Source of the DNA: CAYNLG01 sp964397995 | GTDB taxonomy: Bacteria > Planctomycetota > Phycisphaerae > FEN-1346 | Reading direction: 5' to 3' | Assembly: GCA_964397995.1 (NCBI GenBank) | Contig: CAYNLG010000087.1 | Coordinates: 1 to 15,010, forward strand | DNA: 15,010 bases | Part shown: one piece after another, positions 5,753 through 11,993 of the stretch | Layout: every line of letters starts with the position of its first letter | How positions within the stretch are numbered: position 1 is the stretch's first letter | Position numbers and translations under genes: made by a program | The notes under the pieces: model-generated | Told to the model about the DNA's origin: nothing | Database searches by the model: none | The model's input: the letters and a program-made list of their open reading frames with translations, nothing else

Positions 5753-7237
5753 ATGACCCGACCCCGCCGAATCCGTTTCATCGAACCGCAGGGACGGCCC
5801 GGCCGCCCCTTCAACGCCTGGATCCGCCGCTGGCCGCTCCTCGGCCCCATCACCCTGGCCTCCGTCCTGGAGCGCAAGGGCTACGATGTCCGCGTCTACA
5901 ACGAGAGCCTCTCCGGGTCGCTCCTGGAGCAGCCCGACGTCATGGACGACCTGTGCGCCGCCGACGTGGTGGGCATCAGCATCATGACGCCGACGGCGCG
6001 GCGCGGCTACGAGATCGCCGACGCGGTCCGCGCCCGCTGCCCGGACGTGACGATCGCCTTCGGCGGCGTGCACGCGACCTTCTGCCCGGACGAGGCCCTC
6101 GCCCACGGCGATGTCGTGGTGCGCGGCGAGGGGGAGTCGGTCATCGAAGACCTGGCCGCCGGCCGCCTGGTCGAAGGCATCGCGCGAGGTACGCCGGTGG
6201 AGGACCTCGACGCCCTGCCGCCCCTCAACCACGAACTCGTCCACGGGTTCGAGGGCCTGCTGGCGGGGTACCCGCGGCGGGGGCTCTATCCGCTGCCGGT
6301 CATGGCCTCGCGCGGGTGCCCGTTCGGCTGCGAGTACTGCACCGTGACGCGCATGTTCGGCCGCCGCGTCCGCCGCCAGTCCGTCGCCAAGGTCGAGGCC
6401 GACCTGCATCACTACGCCGACCGGGGCTACCAGTCGCTCTTCTTCTATGACGACAACCTGACGAGCGACCGGGCCTGGAGCCGGGACCTGCTGGAACGGC
6501 TGCGGCCGATGGACCTGCGGTTCAACGCCCAGATTCGCATCGACTTCCACTGGGAGGACGCCGCCCGACGCCACCGCGACGACCGCCTGCTGCGGGCCAT
6601 GCACGACGCCGGCGGCGACGTCTTCTACATCGGCTACGAGACCGTCGACGACGAGACCGCCCGCCAGTGGCACAAGGGCTACCGCGGCGAGGGCGACCTG
6701 ACGTCGCGCCTGGCCGAGGATACCCGCATCCTCCACGACCACGGCTTCTGGATCCACGGGATGTTCGTCCTCGGGCCACACCAGGACGAGACCGCCGCCG
6801 ACCGCATCGTCCGCTTCGCCCGCCAGTGCCACATCGAGACGATGCAGATGAGCGTGCTGACGCCCTTCCCCGGGACGCCGCTCATGGACCAGTTCCGGCC
6901 GCACCTGACCTTCGACCGGTTCCCGGCCGATTGGGATTACTACGACGGCACGCATTGCGTGTACAATCACGGCCGCCTGAGCATCGAGCGCCTCCAGGAG
7001 GTCCTGCTGGACGCCCACCATCGCTTCTACCGCTGGGGCGCCCTGAACGTGAACCGCCTGCGCAAGCTGCTCGGGCACCAGGGCCTCGGCCTGGCCGAGA
7101 AGACCACCATGCTCTGGCAACACGCCCGCATCGCCCGCGACACGATGCGCGACTGGACCAAGGAGACGGCCGCCTTCATCGAGACCGTCCGGGCCCGGGC
7201 CTTGCCGACGTCGGAGGGTGCAACCGGAGGAAGCTGA
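5753..7237 (+). CDS. B12-binding-domain radical SAM protein, function unknown
   Basis: A 494-residue protein. Residues 1-140 look like a cobalamin-binding Rossmann-type domain (ADVVGISIMTPTARRGYEIA, AFGGVHATFCPDEAL, VVRGEGE). The radical SAM core follows, with CxxxCxxC at Cys189, Cys193 and Cys196 (SRGCPFGCEYCTV), an FYDDN motif, and the FIGYET-like segment VFYIGYETVDDETAR. The C-terminal 100 residues are helical and basic. The classic DxHxxG cobalamin-ligand motif of base-off B12 proteins is not visible, which also holds for many related enzymes. By family knowledge such proteins do radical methylations, cyclisations or rearrangements on unreactive carbons. The ATG has a GAGG at a short 4-nt spacing. 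The next radical SAM gene starts 2 nt after its stop, so the two probably act in one pathway. The substrate cannot be read from sequence. Confidence 0.9.
   Translation: MTRPRRIRFIEPQGRPGRPFNAWIRRWPLLGPITLASVLERKGYDVRVYNESLSGSLLEQPDVMDDLCAADVVGISIMTPTARRGYEIADAVRARCPDVTIAFGGVHATFCPDEALAHGDVVVRGEGESVIEDLAAGRLVEGIARGTPVEDLDALPPLNHELVHGFEGLLAGYPRRGLYPLPVMASRGCPFGCEYCTVTRMFGRRVRRQSVAKVEADLHHYADRGYQSLFFYDDNLTSDRAWSRDLLERLRPMDLRFNAQIRIDFHWEDAARRHRDDRLLRAMHDAGGDVFYIGYETVDDETARQWHKGYRGEGDLTSRLAEDTRILHDHGFWIHGMFVLGPHQDETAADRIVRFARQCHIETMQMSVLTPFPGTPLMDQFRPHLTFDRFPADWDYYDGTHCVYNHGRLSIERLQEVLLDAHHRFYRWGALNVNRLRKLLGHQGLGLAEKTTMLWQHARIARDTMRDWTKETAAFIETVRARALPTSEGATGGS
7226..7232 (+). promoter_or_regulatory. 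Shine-Dalgarno of second radical SAM gene
   Basis: GGAGGAA lies inside the last codons of the upstream gene, 7 nt before the ATG at 7240. It fixes that start within a frame that is open much further upstream and supports tight co-translation of the pair. Confidence 0.8.
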
Positions 7238-7239
7238 CC

Positions 7240-8679
7240 ATGAGCCGCGTGACGCGGCGTCTGCGTGAAGGCTTCGCCGACGCCGTCCTGTTTGCGTCCG
7301 TCAAGGGGGCGGAGCTCGGCCTCGGCGTCCCGCCCGTCCGGGACTTCTTCCTCGACCGCCTGCTGGAGCGTCTGGCCGCCTCGTACGACGCCTGCGAAGA
7401 CGACCGCCGCCTCCTGCGCCACCAGCGGTGGTTCGCCGAGCACCTCCGGGCGTTCCTCGACCGGCTCGTCACACAGCGCCCCGCCGCGGCCCGGGCCATC
7501 CTCCGCTTCATCGCCGCCTGGAGCACCGACATCCACCTCCGCACCCGCGCCTCCCGCGACGGCCGCGCTACCCCCTGCACCGTCGTCATCGAGCCCACGG
7601 ACCGCTGCAACCTCGCCTGCCCTGGCTGCTACGCCAAGAGCACCCGCGACGGCTCGACCCTCCCCTACGAGCGGCTGGAGGCCATCGTCCGCCAGGTCAT
7701 CGACATGGGCGTCACGCTCGTGACGCTCTCGGGGGGCGAGCCCTTCCTCGTCGAGCAGACCGACCAGACCCTGACGCGCCTGGCGCGCCGCTTCCCGGAC
7801 CGCGGCTTCCTCGTCTACACCAACGGCACGCTCATCGACGAGGCCGTCGCCGACCGCTTGGCCGCCGTCGGCAACGTCTTCCCCGCCATCAGCGTCGAGG
7901 GCTTCGAGCACCAGACCGACGCGCGGCGCGGCCAGGGGATCTACGAGCGGAACCGCCGGGCGCGGCGGCTGCTGGCGGAGCGCGGCGTGATGTGCGGGTT
8001 CTCGGCCACCGTCACGGGCGAGAACGCCGAGGCCGTCTGCTCCGACGCCTTCCTCGACCTCCGCATCGCCGAGGGCGACCTGTTCGGCTGGTTCTTCCTC
8101 CTCATGCCCATCGGCCGCAGCCCCCGGCCCGACCTCATGGTCACGCCCCAGCAGCGAGCCCTCCTCCGCGACACCATCTACCGCTGGCGCGAGCAGGACC
8201 GGCCTATCTTCCTCGGCGACTTCTGGAACGACGGCCCCCTGGTCGGCGGCTGCATCGCCGGCGGACGCTACTACTTCCACATCTACGCGAGCGGCGACAT
8301 CAGCCCCTGCGTCTTCGCCCCCGTCGCCTGCGAGAACATCTTCGACATCCTCGCGGGCCGGAGCGACTACGCCAGCCTCGAAGACGTCGTCCAGCGCCAC
8401 CCCCTCTTCACCGGCTATCGCGACGAGCAGGAAGGCATCACGGACCGGGCCCGCCCGTGCCTGCTGGTGGACCATCCGGAGGCGTTTCGGCGCCTCGCGC
8501 AAGTGGAAGGTTGCCGCCCCGCCAAGAACATGCCCGAGGGGTACGTCGGCGGCGCCATCGCCCGGCACCTCGACGCCTGCGCCACGGCCTGGGCCGACGC
8601 CGCCCGAAGCCTCAACCCCCTGCCCCCCGACCGCGAGGCCGCCGAGCGAGCCGCCCGCGACCCCGAACCGGTGCAGTAG
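7240..8679 (+). CDS. Radical SAM protein with SPASM-like cysteine-rich C-terminus, function unknown
   Basis: A 479-residue protein. The first 110 or so residues are a helical extension. The radical SAM core starts with EPTDRCNLACPGCYAK (Cys123, Cys127, Cys130 for the 4Fe-4S cluster) and includes the SAM-binding LSGGEPFL and a VYTNGTLID strand. The C-terminal third holds further cysteines at 338 (GGCIAGGR), 357 (SPCVF), 364, 407 (RPCLL) and 425. These resemble the auxiliary Fe-S cluster ligands of SPASM or twitch domains. It recalls a widespread uncharacterised radical SAM family with the same GGCIAGGR and PCVF signatures; I know no proven function for it. It follows the B12-type radical SAM gene by 2 nt. 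SPASM relatives modify peptides or mature enzymes, but no precursor peptide gene is visible here, so a small-molecule or lipid substrate is equally possible. Confidence 0.9.
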   Translation: MSRVTRRLREGFADAVLFASVKGAELGLGVPPVRDFFLDRLLERLAASYDACEDDRRLLRHQRWFAEHLRAFLDRLVTQRPAAARAILRFIAAWSTDIHLRTRASRDGRATPCTVVIEPTDRCNLACPGCYAKSTRDGSTLPYERLEAIVRQVIDMGVTLVTLSGGEPFLVEQTDQTLTRLARRFPDRGFLVYTNGTLIDEAVADRLAAVGNVFPAISVEGFEHQTDARRGQGIYERNRRARRLLAERGVMCGFSATVTGENAEAVCSDAFLDLRIAEGDLFGWFFLLMPIGRSPRPDLMVTPQQRALLRDTIYRWREQDRPIFLGDFWNDGPLVGGCIAGGRYYFHIYASGDISPCVFAPVACENIFDILAGRSDYASLEDVVQRHPLFTGYRDEQEGITDRARPCLLVDHPEAFRRLAQVEGCRPAKNMPEGYVGGAIARHLDACATAWADAARSLNPLPPDREAAERAARDPEPVQ

Positions 8680-8703
8680 GCCGGCGCGCCGCCATGGCCG
8701 GCC
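8679..8703 (+). terminator. Stem-loop at the end of the radical SAM operon
   Basis: GGCCGGC (8679-8685) and GCCGGCC (8697-8703) form a perfect 7-bp stem around an 11-nt loop, beginning at the last base of the stop codon. No T-tract follows. In the 58-nt convergent gap it could slow polymerase from either side, but an intrinsic terminator is not established. Confidence 0.35.
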
Positions 8704-8707
8704 GACA

Positions 8708-8723
8708 CCGCACGCCCGTGCGG
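8708..8723. terminator. Second stem-loop in the convergent gap
   Basis: CCGCAC-GCCC-GTGCGG is a perfect 6-bp stem with a 4-nt loop (7 bp if the loop shrinks to 2). It sits between the convergent radical SAM and oxidoreductase genes and reads equally on both strands, so it could serve as a bidirectional 3'-end structure. It lacks a T-run. Confidence 0.4.
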
Positions 8724-8737
8724 GGCTCGATGCACCC

Positions 8738-10099
8738 TCACGCCTCCAGGTACACGCCTCCGTCGACCAGGGCCGCGCGCAAGTCGCCGTACCCCAGTTC
8801 GCGCGTCCCGCAGCCCTTCTCGGCACACAGCGCCGCCGCCGTCCCGGCCGCCTGGCCCTGGCCCATGCAACAGACGGTGTTGCGGGTGGACATGTGGGCG
8901 TCGTGGTCGGAGGTGATGAGCATCCCGGCCGCCAGCAGGTTCTCGATGCCCGCGACGCGCAGGGCCCGATACGGCACGCCGTACGTCCCGCCGCCCGCGA
9001 TCTGCAGCCGCGGGGCCGAGTCGTGGAACCCGTAGACCATCACCTCGTCCTCGAAGTGCCGCGCCTCCAGCACGTCCTTGAGCGTGATGTCGTAGTCGCA
9101 GGCGAGGCACCGCCCGCGGCGGATGCAGAGCGACGGGCTCGTCCGCGCGATGAAGGCCCGCTCGCAGCCGGGGACGAAACGGCGGAAGAGCGCCACCGCC
9201 CGCGCCTGCCGCCGCCGGAGCTCCAGCTCCGCTTCGGCCACGGCGTCGCGGTCGGTCGGGCTGACGGGCATCTTGTAGTTGAGCTTGACGAACATCAGGT
9301 AGTCGTCGCGGACGCTCGTCGTGACGAGCGCCAGGCCGATGGCCTTCGCCTCCTCGGCGAACGCGGGGGGCACCCGGTCCAGGCGCCCGTCGAGGCGGAC
9401 GATCCGCCCGTCGCGGCCGTCGCGCCGGCCCTCGCTGTACTGCGTCACCGCGTCGTGCGCCGCGAGGAAGCTGTGATACCCCTCGAGGCTCGCGTTCGCG
9501 ACGCCGATGCTGTTGGCGACCGGGTAATCGTTCGGCTCCGTGAAGGCCGCCCCCGCCGCGGCCGCCAGGTCTCCGTACCCCGTGGCGTCGACGAAGGCGC
9601 GGGCGGCCAGGGCCTCGCGGCCGGCGCGGCTCTGGACGACGGCCGCCATCACGCAATCGCCCTCCACGGCGGCGTCGGCCACGAAGGTGTTCAGGAGCAC
9701 CGTGACACCGGCCTCGACGCACAACTCATGCAGCACCAGCTTCAGGACCTCGGTGTCGATGGCCGTGCAGACCGAGTCGTAATCGTAGCCGCGCGTCATC
9801 TCGGCGTGGCCGGTCGTCCCACCCCGCGCCGCCAGCCGGTCGATGACCTCTTGCGGCAGGCCGCGCACCACGTGGCGGCGCTCGACGCCGGGGAAAGCTT
9901 TCCAGAGGTTGGTGAAGCTGTGCAGCGCGGTGCCGCCCTCCACGGCAACGCCGCCCAGATACCCCTTGGTCTCGACGAGGGCGACGCGGGCCCCCTGCCG
10001 CGCCGCAGCCACGGCCGCCAGCGGCCCGCCCGTGCCGCCGCCGGCGACGACCACGTCGAAGGTCCGGGCAGGAAAGTCGGAAGTGGGGATGGCGGCCAT
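8738..10099 (-). CDS. FAD-dependent oxidoreductase (FAD_oxidored type)
   Basis: A 453-residue flavoprotein. The N-terminal Rossmann motif is explicit: VVVAGGGTGG at 16-25 with the acidic strand end LVETKG (Glu43) that binds the FAD ribose. The segment RAFVDATGYGDLAAAAG is the second FAD contact (GD motif). The C-terminal part (GGGTYGVPYRAL, AAGMLITSDHDAHMSTRN, CCMGQGQAAGTAAAL) matches the typical FAD_oxidored ending. There is no signal peptide, so it is probably cytoplasmic. The substrate is unknown; relatives are common in planctomycetes and often carry vague names. The frame is open upstream, but the ATG at 10099 has AAAGGGA 5 nt ahead and starts just before the FAD fold. It is convergent with the radical SAM pair and divergent from serS, so it forms its own transcription unit. 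Confidence 0.9.
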   Translation of the reverse strand: MAAIPTSDFPARTFDVVVAGGGTGGPLAAVAAARQGARVALVETKGYLGGVAVEGGTALHSFTNLWKAFPGVERRHVVRGLPQEVIDRLAARGGTTGHAEMTRGYDYDSVCTAIDTEVLKLVLHELCVEAGVTVLLNTFVADAAVEGDCVMAAVVQSRAGREALAARAFVDATGYGDLAAAAGAAFTEPNDYPVANSIGVANASLEGYHSFLAAHDAVTQYSEGRRDGRDGRIVRLDGRLDRVPPAFAEEAKAIGLALVTTSVRDDYLMFVKLNYKMPVSPTDRDAVAEAELELRRRQARAVALFRRFVPGCERAFIARTSPSLCIRRGRCLACDYDITLKDVLEARHFEDEVMVYGFHDSAPRLQIAGGGTYGVPYRALRVAGIENLLAAGMLITSDHDAHMSTRNTVCCMGQGQAAGTAAALCAEKGCGTRELGYGDLRAALVDGGVYLEA

Positions 10100-10138
10100 G
10101 GGCGTCCCTTTCGTTGGGGGCAAACGGGTGTCCGCGTC

Positions 10139-10167
10139 ACGGTAGCACCCCGCGGCCGCGGGGTCCA
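10139..10167 (-). promoter_or_regulatory. Candidate promoter of the FAD oxidoreductase
   Basis: On the minus strand TGGACC (10167-10162), 17 nt, then TACCGT (10144-10139). Each box matches consensus moderately. Transcription would start near 10131, giving a leader of about 32 nt with AAAGGGA before the ATG. The spacer contains an 18-bp palindrome. Confidence 0.4.
10147..10164. promoter_or_regulatory. 18-bp perfect palindrome, candidate operator
   Basis: ACCCCGCGGCCGCGGGGT is a perfect 18-bp inverted repeat without spacer, centred between 10155 and 10156. It fills almost the whole spacer between the -35 and -10 boxes of the oxidoreductase promoter and lies 26 nt upstream of the serS -35 box. 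A dimeric repressor bound there would block the oxidoreductase. No regulator for it is encoded nearby. Confidence 0.45.
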
Positions 10168-10189
10168 CCGAATCGCGGGGGCCGAAGCC

Positions 10190-10218
10190 TTGCATCGCCC
10201 CGTACCGCCCGGCACAAT
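10190..10218 (+). promoter_or_regulatory. Sigma-70-type promoter for serS
   Basis: TTGCAT (10190-10195), 17 nt, then CACAAT (10213-10218). A start near 10225 leaves a leader of about 26 nt with GGAGG (10240-10244) 6 nt before the ATG. The leader is too short for a T-box, as expected outside Gram-positive bacteria. Confidence 0.5.
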
Positions 10219-10250
10219 GGCGCCGCCCGAAGCGCCACCGGAGGCCGCCG

Positions 10251-11531
10251 ATGCTCAACCTGGAGACGATTCGCACCCGGACCGACGAAGTCCGCGCCAA
10301 CACCACCAACCGCCGCATGGACGCCGACGTCGACGCCGTCCTGCGTCTGGCGGACGAGCGGTCGGCCCTCATCACCGAGGCCGACGGGCTCCGCAACCGG
10401 CGGAACGAGCTAAGCGGGACCATCCCGAAGGCCTCGGCCGAGGAGCGCCCGGGCCTGGTCGAAGAGGCCTCGGGCCTCAAGGGCCGCATCGCCGACCTGG
10501 AGGCCCGCCTGGAGCAGGTCGAGGCCGACCTCCGGGCCGAGCAGGCCCGCATCCCGAACCTGACGCATCCGGACGCCCCCGTCGGCGCGACCGAGGAGGA
10601 CAACCGCGAGCTTCGCGTCGTCGGCGACGTGCCCGCGTTCGACGTCGCGCCGAAGGACCACGTCGAGCTGGGCCTGGCGCTGGACCTGCTGGACTTTGAC
10701 AGCGCCACGGAGGTCACCGGCTCGAACTTCTACTTCCTGAAAAACGAGCTGGTCCTGGTCGAGCACGCCCTCTGCCGCTTCGCCATGGAGAAGCTCCGCG
10801 ACGAGGGCTTTGCGCTGCACACGACGCCGGACCTCGCGCGCATGAAGGTGCTGGAGGGCACGGGCTTCAACCCGCGCGGCGACGAGACGCAGATCTACCG
10901 GATCGACGGCGAAGACCTCGGCCTCATCGCGACGGCCGAGATCACCCTGGGCGGCCTTCTGATGGACACGATCCTCGACGCCGGCGACCTGCCCGTGAAG
11001 GTAGGCGGCCTCAGCCACTGTTTCCGCCGCGAGGCCGGCGCCTACGGCCGCGCCTCGCGCGGCCTCTACCGCGTCCACCAGTTCACCAAGGTGGAGATGT
11101 TCGCGTTCACCGCCCCGGAGGCGTCCGACGCGATGCACGAGGAGTTGCTCCGCATCGAGGAGGCCATCTACCAGACCCTGGGCATCCCCTACCGCGTCGT
11201 CGACATCTGCACGGGCGACCTGGGCGGCCCGGCCTACCGCAAGTACGACCTGGAGGCCTGGATGCCCGGGCGCGGCAACGGGGGCGCGTGGGGCGAGATC
11301 ACCTCCACGTCCAACTGCACGGACTACCAGGCCCGCCGCCTCGGCATCCGCTTCCGCCGCGAACAGGGCAAGAAGCCCGAGCTGGTGCACACGCTGAACG
11401 GGACGGCCGTGGCGACGTCGCGGACGCTGATCGCCCTGATGGAGAACGGCCAGCAGGCCGACGGGTCGATCAGGCTGCCGGAGGTGCTGCAGCCCTTGTG
11501 CGGGTTCGAGCGAGTCGGGCCGCGAGCGTGA
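10251..11531 (+). CDS. serS: Seryl-tRNA synthetase
   Basis: A 426-residue class II synthetase that charges tRNA-Ser (and tRNA-Sec where present) with serine. The N-terminal antiparallel coiled coil that grips the tRNA long variable arm spans about 28-100 (rich in Glu, Arg, Leu, Ala). The serine-binding TAE signature is at 228-230. Motif 2 is FRREAGAYGR beginning at Phe258. Motif 3 is NGTAVATSRTLIALMEN starting at Asn383, with its invariant Arg391. The C-terminus ends in the usual LPEVLQPLCGFER. Length and all motifs are normal. The start has GGAGG at a 6-nt spacing. It appears to be transcribed alone from its own promoter, divergent from the oxidoreductase. Confidence 0.98.
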   Translation: MLNLETIRTRTDEVRANTTNRRMDADVDAVLRLADERSALITEADGLRNRRNELSGTIPKASAEERPGLVEEASGLKGRIADLEARLEQVEADLRAEQARIPNLTHPDAPVGATEEDNRELRVVGDVPAFDVAPKDHVELGLALDLLDFDSATEVTGSNFYFLKNELVLVEHALCRFAMEKLRDEGFALHTTPDLARMKVLEGTGFNPRGDETQIYRIDGEDLGLIATAEITLGGLLMDTILDAGDLPVKVGGLSHCFRREAGAYGRASRGLYRVHQFTKVEMFAFTAPEASDAMHEELLRIEEAIYQTLGIPYRVVDICTGDLGGPAYRKYDLEAWMPGRGNGGAWGEITSTSNCTDYQARRLGIRFRREQGKKPELVHTLNGTAVATSRTLIALMENGQQADGSIRLPEVLQPLCGFERVGPRA

Positions 11532-11544
11532 AATGACCCGACCA

Positions 11545-11574
11545 TTGCTTGCCGCCGGGGCGCTCGGGTATACT
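11545..11574 (+). promoter_or_regulatory. Promoter for the membrane protein-kinase operon
   Basis: TTGCTT (11545-11550), 18 nt, then TATACT (11569-11574), a 5-of-6 match to the -10 consensus and distinctive in this base composition. Transcription would begin near 11581, leaving about 74 nt to the chosen ATG at 11655. Confidence 0.55.
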
Positions 11575-11654
11575 GATCTCTGGAGGCGGACGGGCCCAGC
11601 GTGGCTCGCGCCGCCCACCGCACCTCGGACGTCCGCGCGCTGGGGAGAGCGCCG

Positions 11655-11993
11655 ATGGTCCAATTCGGCGAGGTCCTGACGCTGGTTCTGGGGGCGGTGC
11701 TCGTCGTCTACCTGGCCGCCAACCGCCGCCGCGTCCTCCAGACCCCTTGGCTTCGGCCGTTCGTCCTGCCCGTCCTGCTCCTGGCCGCCGCGTGGGGCCT
11801 GACCGTCGCCGAGGACCTGGGGGCCGGCGCTGCCGCGCCCGTCCTCGGGGCGATCGAACCCGCGCCGGGCGGCACGGGGCCCGTGGCGGCGGCGCTGAAC
11901 CTGGCGGAGCACGTCCTGCTGGCGGCGGCGGCGGTGGCCTTCGCCCTGGGCGTTCGCCGCCTGCCCGAGGCGCCCCGGGAGGGCCCCGCGTGA
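11655..11993 (+). CDS. Small three-helix membrane protein, probable partner of the downstream kinase
   Basis: A 112-residue hydrophobic protein with three likely transmembrane helices at about 5-21, 33-50 and 80-97. An Arg-rich cytoplasmic turn (NRRR) follows helix 1 and RR follows helix 3. No enzymatic motif is seen. The start is uncertain: the ATG at 11655 has GGGGAGAG just upstream, while an in-frame GTG at 11601 would add 18 residues but has a poorly spaced GGAGG. Its stop overlaps the kinase GTG by 4 nt (11990-11993), so the two are translationally coupled. Its helix-RRR-Pro-helix-loop-(H/N)-helix pattern resembles the kinase's own N-terminal membrane region. It may be a stand-alone sensor or accessory subunit; this is inference. 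Confidence 0.75.
   Translation: MVQFGEVLTLVLGAVLVVYLAANRRRVLQTPWLRPFVLPVLLLAAAWGLTVAEDLGAGAAAPVLGAIEPAPGGTGPVAAALNLAEHVLLAAAAVAFALGVRRLPEAPREGPA
11977..11983 (+). promoter_or_regulatory. Shine-Dalgarno of the GAF-PAS kinase
   Basis: GGGAGGG lies 6 nt before the GTG at 11990 and supports this non-ATG start. Starting here keeps the three N-terminal membrane helices and creates a 4-nt overlap with the upstream gene. Confidence 0.65.

Noticed and set aside
5054..7123. A 689-residue open frame on the minus strand spanning the exported protein and first radical SAM genes
   Set aside because: It crosses two supported plus-strand genes and has no recognisable domain; the plus strand carries clear radical SAM motifs.
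5625..7240. A RiPP precursor peptide for the SPASM-like radical SAM protein
   Set aside because: I looked for a short Gly- or Cys-rich reading frame with a ribosome-binding site in the gaps at 5625-5752 and 8680-8737 and saw none that I could support.
7027..8826. A 599-residue open frame antisense to the second radical SAM gene
   Set aside because: It is antisense to clear radical SAM motifs, rich in Gly, Val, Asp and Glu, and has no recognisable fold.
8894..10699. A 601-residue plus-strand open frame opposite the FAD oxidoreductase
   Set aside because: It is antisense to clear FAD-binding motifs and then runs out of frame into serS; it has no domain.
10100..10717. Long N-terminal extension of the FAD oxidoreductase frame to 10717
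   Set aside because: The extension is Ser/Arg-rich, would overlap serS, and lies upstream of the good Shine-Dalgarno and the start of the FAD fold at 10099.
11514..11542. GTCGGG/CCCGAC stem at the end of serS as a terminator
   Set aside because: The stem is only 6 bp around a 17-nt loop that contains the stop codon, with no T-run; too weak to list.
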